27,291 nt of DNA. Origin: Candidatus Woesearchaeota archaeon CG11_big_fil_rev_8_21_14_0_20_43_8. Its GTDB lineage: Archaea > Nanobdellota > Nanobdellia > Woesearchaeales > CG08-08-20-14. How positions within the stretch are numbered: position 1 is the stretch's first letter; each line of letters begins with the position of its first letter. Of the stretch, positions 17,094 to 24,243 are shown piece by piece. The notes beneath the pieces were generated by a model. It was not told the origin of the DNA. It worked only from the letters and a program-made list of their open reading frames with translations, and did not search any database. Location: the NCBI GenBank assembly GCA_002762705.1, contig PCVE01000061.1, forward strand, positions 1-27,291, in the 5' to 3' direction. The translations under genes and the position numbers were made by a program.

Positions 17094-18521
17094 TTATGCT
17101 ATCCTTTCAAAAAGATCGGCGATTTCATCAAGATCAAGATGTGTGATTCCTTTTTCATCCATGTAATTAAAGCATTCTTCCTTGAATCCAGATTTTGAGA
17201 CAACGATATAATCCATACTGCCATTGGCATTGATGAGTCTGGACTTTTCAATGAGATCCTTGACACAATTGATGGTTGTCTTTTTGTCAGTCCACTTCAC
17301 TTCGCAGACAATAAGTTTTCTGCTTTGTGAATTATTGGCAAGGATATCAATCTCTTCAGGATTACCTTCTCTGTTTTTCCCCCACCATTGTCCTATTTCA
17401 TTGAAATCTAACTGAAGATTCTTCAATTTTTTATTATTATATAAGATAAGCAATTCCATGACTATCTCTTCAAATCTTAATCCGATAAAACTGTTCACAT
17501 CCATTGATATCTTTTTTCTAAGCAATTCCGTATTTCCAAGCTCTATCAATGACCAATTCGGAAAAATGAATCTATACCAGAAATGAAATAGATTATCATC
17601 AAACTTGTATCTTGTCTTTGGACCTTTGTCATGAAATAACGGGGTGATCTTCTTCATGATGCATAGCAGATCACTCAGATTGTTGAAATAATAATCTATA
17701 TCTTTCTGATCTATACCTGTCTGTGTCAGTATCTCTTCTCTGCTGCCGTTTGTTTTGGCCATGGCATGAAGGATGGAATTGTAATTAGTCTCTTTTTTAA
17801 GTTCCATCGTTATGAAATTGTTCGGCTCATCTCTAAGAGGCCCTGTTCTAGAAAGCACGAGCTTATCTATGATCCCTATCAATGGCTCGGATGCATATTT
17901 TTTTGCAAACCAAAGGAAGTGTGGAGTTCCGCCAAAAATAGAGAATATCTCGATCTTTTTCTCTTCTTTTATTTCACTGAACATCTTCCTGAAATCAACG
18001 TATCTAAATGGCTTAAAAAGCATTTTCCAAGTCATCCTCCCATACAATGGCGCAGTTCTGTCCATAAAGATATCATACATCATGCTCATCGACGAACCGA
18101 TAGCGATGAACATTATCTTTGTCTTTGATAATTTAGAATCCCAGGAATCCTGGAATTTTGTCAGAAAATCAGGGGAATGCTCTTTTAATCTCGAGAATTC
18201 ATCCATGATGAATACAAATTTTTCTGTTGTGGCTTTTTTCTGTAAATATTCAAAGAAATGTTCCCATTCTGTAAATTTTTCACTTTCTCCGGTCTGATCA
18301 AAGATGCTAGCAGAAAGCAAATCAAGGAGTTCTTTTTTGTTTGTCTTGTTCACAAAATAATAGACTGCTTTGCCTTTTATCTGATTCATAAATCTTTTGA
18401 TGAAAACAGTTTTTCCAAGTCTTCTTCTGCCGTAGATAAGACAGAGTTCACCAGATGAAAGTTCGTCGTATTTTGATTTGATATCTTTTAATTCATCGGA
18501 TCTATCATAAAATTCCATCAT
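17094..18521 (-). CDS. Archaeal ATPase_2 family protein with DUF234 nuclease-like tail
   Basis: 475 residues. The N-terminal P-loop ATPase has Walker A GRRRLGKT at residues 31-38, Walker B FVFIMDEF with D107/E108, and a sensor-like strand ending IAIGSS near 138-144. A winged-helix-like middle follows (NGSREEILTQTGIDQKDIDYY...). The tail around residues 395-425 has EIDI and, after a short loop, CEVKW, the D...ExK pattern of a PD-(D/E)xK nuclease fold, as in DUF234. These proteins are very common in archaea; their role is uncertain, with links proposed to mobile DNA and defence. The gene begins ATGATG, so either codon could start it. Its promoter region holds an unusual palindrome array at 18536-18653, which may mean tight or self control. 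Confidence 0.88.
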   Translation of the reverse strand: MMEFYDRSDELKDIKSKYDELSSGELCLIYGRRRLGKTVFIKRFMNQIKGKAVYYFVNKTNKKELLDLLSASIFDQTGESEKFTEWEHFFEYLQKKATTEKFVFIMDEFSRLKEHSPDFLTKFQDSWDSKLSKTKIMFIAIGSSMSMMYDIFMDRTAPLYGRMTWKMLFKPFRYVDFRKMFSEIKEEKKIEIFSIFGGTPHFLWFAKKYASEPLIGIIDKLVLSRTGPLRDEPNNFITMELKKETNYNSILHAMAKTNGSREEILTQTGIDQKDIDYYFNNLSDLLCIMKKITPLFHDKGPKTRYKFDDNLFHFWYRFIFPNWSLIELGNTELLRKKISMDVNSFIGLRFEEIVMELLILYNNKKLKNLQLDFNEIGQWWGKNREGNPEEIDILANNSQSRKLIVCEVKWTDKKTTINCVKDLIEKSRLINANGSMDYIVVSKSGFKEECFNYMDEKGITHLDLDEIADLFERIA

Positions 18522-18535
18522 GTCACCTTAAGTCA

Positions 18536-18653
18536 CCGGATTAAGTTCCGGCAGTTTACCTGATGTACATCCGGCCTAATTATATATAAATCTATCGATG
18601 TGAACTTTGAGTTACCGGATTAAGTTCCGGCAATTAACCGGATGTACTTCAGG
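18536..18653. promoter_or_regulatory. Four-palindrome operator-like array around a TATA box
   Basis: Four 16-bp palindrome units lie at 18536-18551 (CCGGATTAAGTTCCGG), 18559-18574 (CCTGATGTACATCCGG), 18615-18630 (identical to the first) and 18638-18653 (CCGGATGTACTTCAGG). Within each pair the units start 23 bp apart, about two helix turns; the pairs are 79 bp apart. The second unit, read on the other strand, differs from the fourth by one base. A TATA-like stretch (minus-strand ATTTATATATAATTA, near 18577-18591) sits between the pairs. The layout fits a repressor binding on both sides of the ATPase promoter. The regulator is unknown. Confidence 0.6.
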
Positions 18654-18689
18654 TAATTGTGGGTAAGAATAAAAAACATAGAAAAAGGA

Positions 18690-19649
18690 TCATTGATCTG
18701 ATTGATTATTGAATCTCTTAAGATAATCTTGTAATTTCTCTCTTAATTGCACTTTATATTCATCATTGATATCTAATTTATCTATCTCATCATTCCAATC
18801 GATGTCTGGTAGTTTTGTCAGTGTGCCTTTGAAGATCCGTCCTGCCTCTTTTATCTCCTGCTCTATCTGCTGCGCTTCAGAGGATCCAAATTTCTTTGTG
18901 GCCGGGAATTTCGTGATGGCGTTCGCTCCAGCGAGCATTATTTTGGTTACTTCTCCTTTGAAGTCTTTTATCCTGCGGAGATTTGTGCCAGCTATGATCT
19001 CTAACTCCGGGAATGCTTCTCTTGTGCTCTTCAACCACCAGATGTAGTCTTCTGTCTCTGGCCCTTTTTCATATGGTGTGCCTGGGACGGGTTTTAGCGC
19101 GTAGAATGTGATCCTGTCTAATTTATGTTTTTCAATAAAGGTTTTTAATAATTCAAAATGCTCTCTCTTCTCTCCAAGGCCAATAACTATAGTTATGCTT
19201 TTTTTTAATTCTTTTGCGTTCGCTAACATGTTTTCATATGGTTCTATCTTTTTATCGGGACATATTGTATCATGCAATTTTGGATTGATTGTCTCTATGG
19301 ATGCGACGATGCCTTTGATATGCGGCCTGAAAAGTTCCAGATCCTCGTCTGTCAAAGCTCCTAAGTTCAGCCAGATCTTCTCGCCATAGACTTTTGCCAC
19401 TAATTCAGCGATCTTCACTAGTTCTTTTTTTGGATATATCTTATATCCGCCAGTCAGGAACTCGATTCTCCATCCCAATGTCTTTGCCAATAATGCCTCT
19501 ACTAGTACAGAGCCAATTGATCTCTTAGCGTGCTTTGCATGCTGTATCCTGGATTTCTGGGTGGATCTATAGCAGAACTTGCATGTACCTACGTCGCAAT
19601 ACCATGAAAGAAAGATACAGCGTCCATACCATGCGGTTTTCAGATCCAT
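18690..19649 (-). CDS. Radical SAM protein with CX4CX2C cluster motif
   Basis: 319 residues from the ATG at 19649. I chose this start over a TTG at 19721 because a TATA box (minus-strand GTTTATATATAC, 19669-19680) ends about 20 nt before it and the longer form would overlap the divergent neighbour. Cys18, Cys23 and Cys26 form CX4CX2C; most radical SAM enzymes have CX3CX2C. FLTGGY follows as the GGE-like SAM contact region, and an alternating strand/helix pattern (WLNLGALT, GIVASIETINPKLHD, ITIVIGLGEK, ITFYALKPVPGTPY) fits the TIM-barrel core of BioB/HmdB-like radical SAM proteins. The substrate is unknown. It ends with TGA. Confidence 0.82.
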   Translation of the reverse strand: MDLKTAWYGRCIFLSWYCDVGTCKFCYRSTQKSRIQHAKHAKRSIGSVLVEALLAKTLGWRIEFLTGGYKIYPKKELVKIAELVAKVYGEKIWLNLGALTDEDLELFRPHIKGIVASIETINPKLHDTICPDKKIEPYENMLANAKELKKSITIVIGLGEKREHFELLKTFIEKHKLDRITFYALKPVPGTPYEKGPETEDYIWWLKSTREAFPELEIIAGTNLRRIKDFKGEVTKIMLAGANAITKFPATKKFGSSEAQQIEQEIKEAGRIFKGTLTKLPDIDWNDEIDKLDINDEYKVQLREKLQDYLKRFNNQSDQ

Positions 19650-19668
19650 TTGTTTTGGTTTTCTGAAA

Positions 19669-19690
19669 GTATATATAAACCTTTTTAAAG
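19669..19690. promoter_or_regulatory. Divergent promoter between radical SAM and TIM-barrel genes
   Basis: ATATATAAAC at 19671-19680 serves as the TATA box of the minus-strand radical SAM gene. TTTTTAAAG at 19682-19690 lies 21 nt before the plus-strand ATG at 19712 and is the likely box for that gene. Both transcripts would be leaderless. Confidence 0.5.
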
Positions 19691-19711
19691 GCCCTTTTAC
19701 TATATCAAGGT

Positions 19712-20470
19712 ATGATGCCAAAATTAGGGGTCTCTACAAAGATATTTAGCCGGAAGCATTGGTTTGATGACATGCAGGGCTATCCTGTGGAATGCATCGA
19801 GATAAACACCCGGACCAATCTATTCTGGTTTGTTGATGATAGGATAGAGAAAATCCGGCCAAAATATGAAAGATTCAACCTCAGTATGCATTCTGGGATC
19901 TCAATGCCTTTCCGCGGGAATGAGCAGTTCACGAAGATGAAGCTTGAATTGCTCAGATCAGAGATAATCGCATGTTCTATGATCGGCGCGAAAGAACTGA
20001 TATTCCATCTGCACCATGACAAGCTAAGCGAGAATGAAGCTGTCAGAATACGGGAGATAATCGATTTCGCGAAAAGCAAGGGTGTCGACATGGTCTATGA
20101 GTCGAATGGAGTCTGTGTGGCAGAAATAGCACTTGATTTTCTAAAGAGATTCCCAGATGTGGGGTATAATCTCGATCTTGGCCATCTGAACAATGGGCAT
20201 GGCAGAGGGATGCTTGGGTGTCCTATCGATGAATTCTTGAAAGATCTAAAAGACAGGACAGTATACATCCATGCGCACGGCAACAACGGCAAGAAAGACC
20301 AACATCTCGCTCTTCGAAAAGGCACTCTTGACTGGAAACATGTCTTTGATGTGCTGGATATGTCTAATGTAAGAAAAGTGATCTCTGAGACAAATGATAA
20401 AGAAGATGCTGAGATGAATCTTGAGGATCTTAATGAATATTTTGGTCAAGATGGTTTGAAATCAATCTGA
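19712..20470 (+). CDS. Xylose isomerase-like TIM-barrel protein (sugar isomerase/AP endonuclease family 2)
   Basis: 252 residues. The strands and likely metal ligands match the AP_endonuc_2 superfamily: H60 in LSMHSG, H99 in IFHLHH, E130 in VYESNG, D155 and H158 in LDLGHLN, H187/H189 in YIHAHG, H198, and E226 in ISETN. Members are sugar isomerases or epimerases, or endonuclease IV-like DNA repair enzymes; at 252 residues and with only part of the endonuclease IV ligand set visible, an isomerase-like role is more likely, but the substrate cannot be read from sequence. Two ATGs in a row (19712, 19715) could start it. Its end overlaps the convergent nucleotidyltransferase gene by 41 nt. Confidence 0.85.
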   Translation: MMPKLGVSTKIFSRKHWFDDMQGYPVECIEINTRTNLFWFVDDRIEKIRPKYERFNLSMHSGISMPFRGNEQFTKMKLELLRSEIIACSMIGAKELIFHLHHDKLSENEAVRIREIIDFAKSKGVDMVYESNGVCVAEIALDFLKRFPDVGYNLDLGHLNNGHGRGMLGCPIDEFLKDLKDRTVYIHAHGNNGKKDQHLALRKGTLDWKHVFDVLDMSNVRKVISETNDKEDAEMNLEDLNEYFGQDGLKSI

Positions 20471-20870
20471 CTTTATCTTCTCGCTCAATAAGCTTGTAGA
20501 ATATCTTAGCATATCCTAACGGTAACAACGGTATTTTGAGGTTGTTCCACTGTATGATCTCTGTCTTGTCGAACATGTCAAGTTCCCGATCACCATAGGA
20601 ATTGATCTCGACTTCTTGATTGTCTATTTTGCATACTAATGATCTGCCCTTGATCTTCTCGCTGTAGAAATCTTTTGTTATGTATCCTTTCAACGCTTCT
20701 CTGAATATTCCGATACCTTCATCATCAGTCGTTATGTCAAGGTCATTCACTGTGGTATCAACGCCTTGAATAATTAGATTGGCGCTGCCTTCTAGCCTCC
20801 AGTTGAAATGTCTTCCTTTGAGCTTTTCTAATACTATCTTCAGGACCTGTTCAATATCATCTTGATTCAA
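20430..20870 (-). CDS. Small nucleotidyltransferase-fold protein
   Basis: 146 residues with a minimal nucleotidyltransferase core: G28-S29 in LEGSANL, D43 and D45 in NDLDIT, and a likely third acidic residue E88 in VEIN. Such proteins transfer a nucleotide to a small molecule, protein or RNA, and some act as antitoxins. It starts at a TTG that overlaps the stop of the S66 peptidase gene by 4 nt (TTGA), so the two are translationally coupled and probably work on related chemistry. The 3' end overlaps the TIM-barrel gene by 41 nt. No HEPN partner is seen nearby, which argues against a toxin-antitoxin pair. Confidence 0.72.
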   Translation of the reverse strand: MNQDDIEQVLKIVLEKLKGRHFNWRLEGSANLIIQGVDTTVNDLDITTDDEGIGIFREALKGYITKDFYSEKIKGRSLVCKIDNQEVEINSYGDRELDMFDKTEIIQWNNLKIPLLPLGYAKIFYKLIEREDKVRLISNHLDQNIH

Positions 20871-21877
20871 TTTTGTACCCCGCTCTCATCGATCGAAAAT
20901 ATGTTATTTTCAGAATCCAAAGTTACTTGTGTGCCCAATGGAATAGTAATCATGGGATCAGAATGCCCTATATCGACATTGAAAAGCACAGGAAAATCAT
21001 AATCTTTGGTGTGCTTTTCGATGATTTTTTTAAATTCGTTTCTTTCTTCATCTGTGTAACCAAAGCCCCTGCCTACCACCAATCCTTTTATCTTATCGAA
21101 TATCCCAGAGTTCCGAAGATTCATTATCTGCGAATCTACGTAATCCAAAGGTTCTCCTTTTGTGAAATCCTGGCCTTCTGGCGTCTCTAAAAGCAATATT
21201 TTGTCTTTGTAGTCTAAATTATAATCTGTGCCATTTATCTGATGCATTGTGTATAAACATCCACCGATGATCTTCCCGGTCGCTTTTCCCTTGTTTATCC
21301 AGGCATAGCCCTTGTTTTCATATAATTTCCGAGGTCGTTTGAGATCCTCTTTTCCAAACCAATCCAATATCTCATCTGTCCATTTATCAGATGCCTTGAT
21401 TGATCCAACTCTTCCTGAAAGTGCTTTGATAAAATGCTGTGAAGTGAATTCTAAAGGTTCTGGATGTTCACCAAACTGTGTCATTGCAGCAGGTCCATAG
21501 AATGTCACTAGGTCTGCTTTCTTATTGAATGCATAATGGAGCACAGTTATGTCTGAATATCCGCAGAAAATCTTTGGGTTGTTCTTGATTATCGAGAAAT
21601 CTATCAATGGCAGAAGTTCATTAGATGAAAGGCCGCCGATCGCGCATAATACTGCCTTCACTTCATCATTTTTGAATGCTGCGTGAAGATCTTTTACCTT
21701 TTCTTCAGGTGTCGCATCGCTTTTCCTTGTAGATGCGTATTCTTTTACCTTGAATCCTTTTGATTCTAAGAATTTCTTCGCATTATCTAATCTATGCGGC
21801 ACAAGTCCACCTAGTCCGCCTGATGGCGATATGATGGCGATTGTGTCTCCCTTCTGAAGTGGTTTTGGTTTTATCAT
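20867..21877 (-). CDS. S66 family peptidase, LD-carboxypeptidase/MccF-like
   Basis: 336 residues. The catalytic triad is visible: Ser108 in FCGYSDIT, Glu231 in LLLETPEG and His305 in DIGHSDP. Other family marks are ISPSGG near the start, CAIGG, GGCLYT and GLVVGRGFGYT. The family includes bacterial LD-carboxypeptidases acting on cell-wall peptides and MccF, which cleaves microcin C-type acyl or peptidyl nucleotides. An archaeon without peptidoglycan has no obvious wall substrate, so an MccF-like role or scavenging is more plausible. The coupled nucleotidyltransferase gene adds a hint of nucleotide-linked chemistry. The minus-strand TATA-like sequence at 21901-21912 lies 23 nt before the ATG. 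Confidence 0.92.
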   Translation of the reverse strand: MIKPKPLQKGDTIAIISPSGGLGGLVPHRLDNAKKFLESKGFKVKEYASTRKSDATPEEKVKDLHAAFKNDEVKAVLCAIGGLSSNELLPLIDFSIIKNNPKIFCGYSDITVLHYAFNKKADLVTFYGPAAMTQFGEHPEPLEFTSQHFIKALSGRVGSIKASDKWTDEILDWFGKEDLKRPRKLYENKGYAWINKGKATGKIIGGCLYTMHQINGTDYNLDYKDKILLLETPEGQDFTKGEPLDYVDSQIMNLRNSGIFDKIKGLVVGRGFGYTDEERNEFKKIIEKHTKDYDFPVLFNVDIGHSDPMITIPLGTQVTLDSENNIFSIDESGVQN

Positions 21878-21900
21878 GTCTAAATCTCTCTTAAAGTGGG

Positions 21901-21912
21901 AAATATATTATA
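21901..21912 (-). promoter_or_regulatory. TATA box for the S66 peptidase operon
   Basis: The minus strand reads GATATAATATATTT near 21901-21914, ending 23 nt before the ATG at 21877, again the leaderless spacing. Confidence 0.5.
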
Positions 21913-21948
21913 TCCCTTATATTATTTGTGTGGTTATTGCTGATTTGG

Positions 21949-22220
21949 TCAATTTCTGACGTTTAGATAGGATTCATCTATCCTAAGGGCAAGTGCTGCA
22001 AGAATTATTATAACTCCCATGACCACGAATGTATGGGTCAGGCTCCTGTCGGAACTTCGAACAAGAAGATCGCCAGTACGAATACAGATTCCAACCCAAG
22101 TATCTGGAAATAATTGAATCCCTTCTGCTGATAGAAGAATACAGCCACAGGGCTAAGGAAGAACAATGATATGAAGAAGTGCATGATCTCTAGCTTCCTT
22201 ATCTGGTTCAGTATTGCCAT
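21949..22220 (-). pseudogene. MFS transporter remnant, two ends joined by deletion
   Basis: From an ATG at 22220 the frame encodes about 60 residues that look like the first two membrane helices of a major facilitator transporter, including FFLSPVAVFFYQQKGFNY and FLFEVPTGA, then stops at 22038. In another frame, immediately downstream, the sequence reads LTHTFVVMGVIIILAALALR and ends at a TGA at 21949, which matches a last membrane helix and tail. About 300 residues usual between these parts are missing. The simplest reading is one internal deletion, with its join near 22042, that also shifted the frame. It cannot make a working transporter. Confidence 0.7.
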
Positions 22221-22278
22221 TCAGAAGCGTAGGTTCATGCTGAATAAAAATACTGCCATTTAGCTGTATTCGTCTTAC

Positions 22279-22294
22279 CCGCCCGTAAGGGCGG
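22279..22294. repeat. GC-rich hairpin with GTAA loop
   Basis: CCGCCC-GTAA-GGGCGG forms a perfect 6-bp all-GC stem with a GNRA-type tetraloop in an otherwise AT-rich intergenic region. It could be a scattered palindromic repeat, a terminator on either strand or part of a small RNA. No second copy lies in this window. Confidence 0.5.
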
Positions 22295-22358
22295 TCGGAG
22301 CTTCTGTTATCTAAGATGTAGCAATATTTTAACCCAAAATCTGCTATATAATTCTCTT

Positions 22359-22475
22359 TTAAGAACTTTGATATATCTTCAGCATGAAATATTCAACATC
22401 CTGAATCCAAACGCCCTTCTCTTGATCATATTTAAACTCACTGTGGGGAAATGGTTTTCCGGATAAGAATTTTAA
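22359..22475 (-). pseudogene. Short coding-like remnant
   Basis: One minus-strand frame is free of stops for 38 codons and reads like real protein (FLSGKPFPHSEFKYD...KGVWIQDVEYFMLK) but has a TAG just before it, no start codon, and a TAA at its end; a second frame (ISKFLKENYIADFGLKYCYIL) seems to continue the sense beyond that stop. This suggests a frameshifted gene fossil of unknown family. The support is weak. Confidence 0.25.
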
Positions 22476-22491
22476 CTACTCAATAGTAATC

Positions 22492-22500
22492 TTTATAAAT
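22492..22500 (+). promoter_or_regulatory. TATA box for tyrS
   Basis: TTTATAAAT, identical to the pyrG box, ends 24 nt before the tyrS ATG. The incoming gene therefore has an archaeal promoter. Confidence 0.6.
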
Positions 22501-22524
22501 AACCTCTATTTTCAAGCATATACA

Positions 22525-23733
22525 ATGAACCTTGAAGATCAAATTCGGACTATTGAAAGAGGAACAGTTGATATTATTGGAAGAGAAAGAGTTCCTGAAT
22601 TATTGAAAGAAGGGAGAAGACTTAATATTAAATTTGGGATTGACCCAACAGCTCCTGATATTCATCTTGGTCATACAGTTCCATTTCAAAAACTGAAGCA
22701 ATTTCAAGAGATGTGACATAATATTCACTTAATTATTGGGGATTATACCGCTATGATTGGTGATCCTAGTGGACGTTCTGATACACGACCAATGTTAACG
22801 CCAGAGCAAATTGCTGCAAATGTTGGCACTTATGCTGGACAGGTTTTCAAACTTTTAGATCCTGATCGGACAGAATTATTATACAATAGCCAGTGGTTAG
22901 GAGAATTCTCTGGAACCGACTTGATTCAATTAGCATCAAAACATACTGTTCAACAACTTTTACAGAGAAGAGATTTTAGTAATAGGATAAATGAGAGTCG
23001 CCCTCTTTCTGTAGCTGAATTGATTTATCCATTACTTGTGGGATATGATTCTGTTCACCTAAAAACTGACATAGAACTTGGTGGAACAGATCAACTGTTT
23101 AATTTTGTAGCAAGTCGGACTATTCAAGGAGCATACGGTCAAACATCTGAAGTTGTTCTTACACTTCCTCTTCTTGAAGGTACTGATGGTGTGAGAAAAA
23201 TGAGTAAAAGTTTAGGTAATGCAATTGGGGTAACAGACGAGCCATTTGATATGTATGGAAAAATCATGTCTATAAGTGATCCATTGATGGTAAAGTATTT
23301 TGAGTTACTCTCTGATGTTCCGGTTGATGAGTTTGATTCAATAAAAGAATCTATGGAACGAGGAACCGCAAACCCAATGCACTATAAACAGCAATTAGCC
23401 AGAGAATTGGTTGGTAGATATCATGGATTAGAAGCTGCCGTTGATGCTGAAAAACAATTTAATAAGGTCCATAGAAGAAGAAAATCACCAGAATATATTG
23501 AACAAACTCAAGTTCTGTACTCATCAGAGGCAGATTTGGGAATTATTGGTGTCTTAAGATTATCGGGTCGTGCTTCTTCTAATGGTGAAGCAAGAAGGTT
23601 ATTACAACAGGGCGGAGTTAGAATTGATGGAGATATAGTTAAGGATTTTAACTATTCTCTTAAACCTGAAGATGGGACAATCTTACAAGTTGGTAAGAGA
23701 TATTTTAGAGAATTAAAATTTAAGAAAGAATAA
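22525..23733 (+). pseudogene. tyrS: Bacterial-type tyrosyl-tRNA synthetase with one in-frame TGA
   Basis: Read through, the gene encodes a full-length bacterial tyrosyl-tRNA synthetase of about 402 residues, which would charge tRNA-Tyr with tyrosine. Codon 64 (22714-22716) is TGA. The class I signature HLGH is at residues 47-50, GTDQ and LGGTD follow in the tyrosine pocket, KMSKS is at 225-229, and the last 65 residues form an S4 RNA-binding domain (GEARRLLQQGGVRIDG). TGA falls at the glycine in the usual FQ..GH segment, so GGA to TGA is the simplest cause. Archaea normally use a shorter TyrRS without S4, so this is a transferred gene. It uses A/T-ending codons more than the upstream genes. 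Because TGA ends many other genes here, recoding to glycine by this host is unlikely; the gene is probably inactive, or the base is an assembly error. Confidence 0.88.
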
Positions 23734-23738
23734 TCTCA

Positions 23739-24140
23739 TTATTTTTTTATTTTTTGATAAACTTCTTTTAATGATTTTTCTTTGTAATCACTTTTTGGCC
23801 ATGTATCTAACCCATCATTTTTATAGCGAGGAACAAGATGCAGGTGAAAATGAAAAACTGATTGCTGAGCAGATTTTCCACTAGCATGAAGAATGTTAAC
23901 TCCGGTTGCATTTAGTTTTTGTTTTATTAATTTTGAAACTTTTTTAGAAGTTGAAATAACCTCTCTTAAATATTCTTCACTTATATCAAAAATATTCTTA
24001 AAATGCTTTTTGGGAATAATTAGACAATGTCCACGTGAGATGGGATTAATATCTAGTAAACATACTGTTTTTTCATCTTCATAAATTTTTAATGCTTCTT
24101 TTTCGTTGATTATTTTACAAAAAATACAATTTGAGGCCAT
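23739..24140 (-). CDS. HIT-family nucleotide hydrolase/transferase
   Basis: 133 residues. The histidine triad is HFHLH at residues 97-101 (H97, H99, H101) within VFHFHLHLVPR, and CIFC at 5-8 plus His46 suggest a zinc site, as in Hint-type members. The family cleaves or transfers nucleotide monophosphates from nucleotide conjugates. It is intact, ends with TAA five bases after the convergent tyrS, and is visibly more AT-rich than the genes to its left, with many AAA, TTT and ATT codons. That composition and its position beside tyrS and an insertion sequence suggest joint acquisition, but HIT genes are also common in archaea. Confidence 0.92.
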   Translation of the reverse strand: MASNCIFCKIINEKEALKIYEDEKTVCLLDINPISRGHCLIIPKKHFKNIFDISEEYLREVISTSKKVSKLIKQKLNATGVNILHASGKSAQQSVFHFHLHLVPRYKNDGLDTWPKSDYKEKSLKEVYQKIKK

Positions 24141-24160
24141 ATGGATATATTAATCGGTAC

Positions 24161-24172
24161 ACTATTTAAACT
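24161..24172 (-). promoter_or_regulatory. TATA box for the HIT gene
   Basis: On the minus strand TTTAAATAGT lies 20 nt before the ATG at 24140, matching the leaderless spacing of the neighbours. It is only about 20 nt from the left end of the insertion sequence. Confidence 0.45.
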
Positions 24173-24191
24173 GTGGCTTGTTTTTATATAC

Positions 24192-24204
24192 CCAAGTTTG
24201 ACAG
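24192..24204 (+). repeat. IS left inverted end
   Basis: CCAAGTTTGACAG, perfectly complementary to the right end. Confidence 0.88.
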
Positions 24205-24243
24205 ATAAATAGAAAAGTTGGTCTTATTGTTGTTAGTTCTAGC

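Larger units (their letters stand above)
22221..22524. other. Gene-free stretch of about 300 bases
   Basis: Between the transporter remnant and tyrS I find no intact gene. It holds a strong short hairpin at 22279-22294, a short coding-like scrap on the minus strand at 22359-22475, and the tyrS TATA box near its right end. The mix of scraps fits a decaying region. Confidence 0.55.

Noticed and set aside
18536..18653. CRISPR array
   Set aside because: Only four short palindromes in two unequal intervals; no regular spacers and no cas genes.
19650..19721. N-terminal extension of the radical SAM gene from a TTG at 19721
   Set aside because: It would cross the promoter and overlap the divergent gene's start; the ATG at 19649 has a correctly spaced TATA box.
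22714..22716. UGA read as glycine by this organism
   Set aside because: TGA ends giant gene 2, gpsA, pyrG, the radical SAM gene, the TIM-barrel gene and the S66 peptidase gene, so it is a stop in the host.
22753..23733. Separate 326-residue gene starting at an internal ATG
   Set aside because: It is in frame with the upstream 63 codons and lacks the HLGH motif; it is the rest of tyrS after the TGA.
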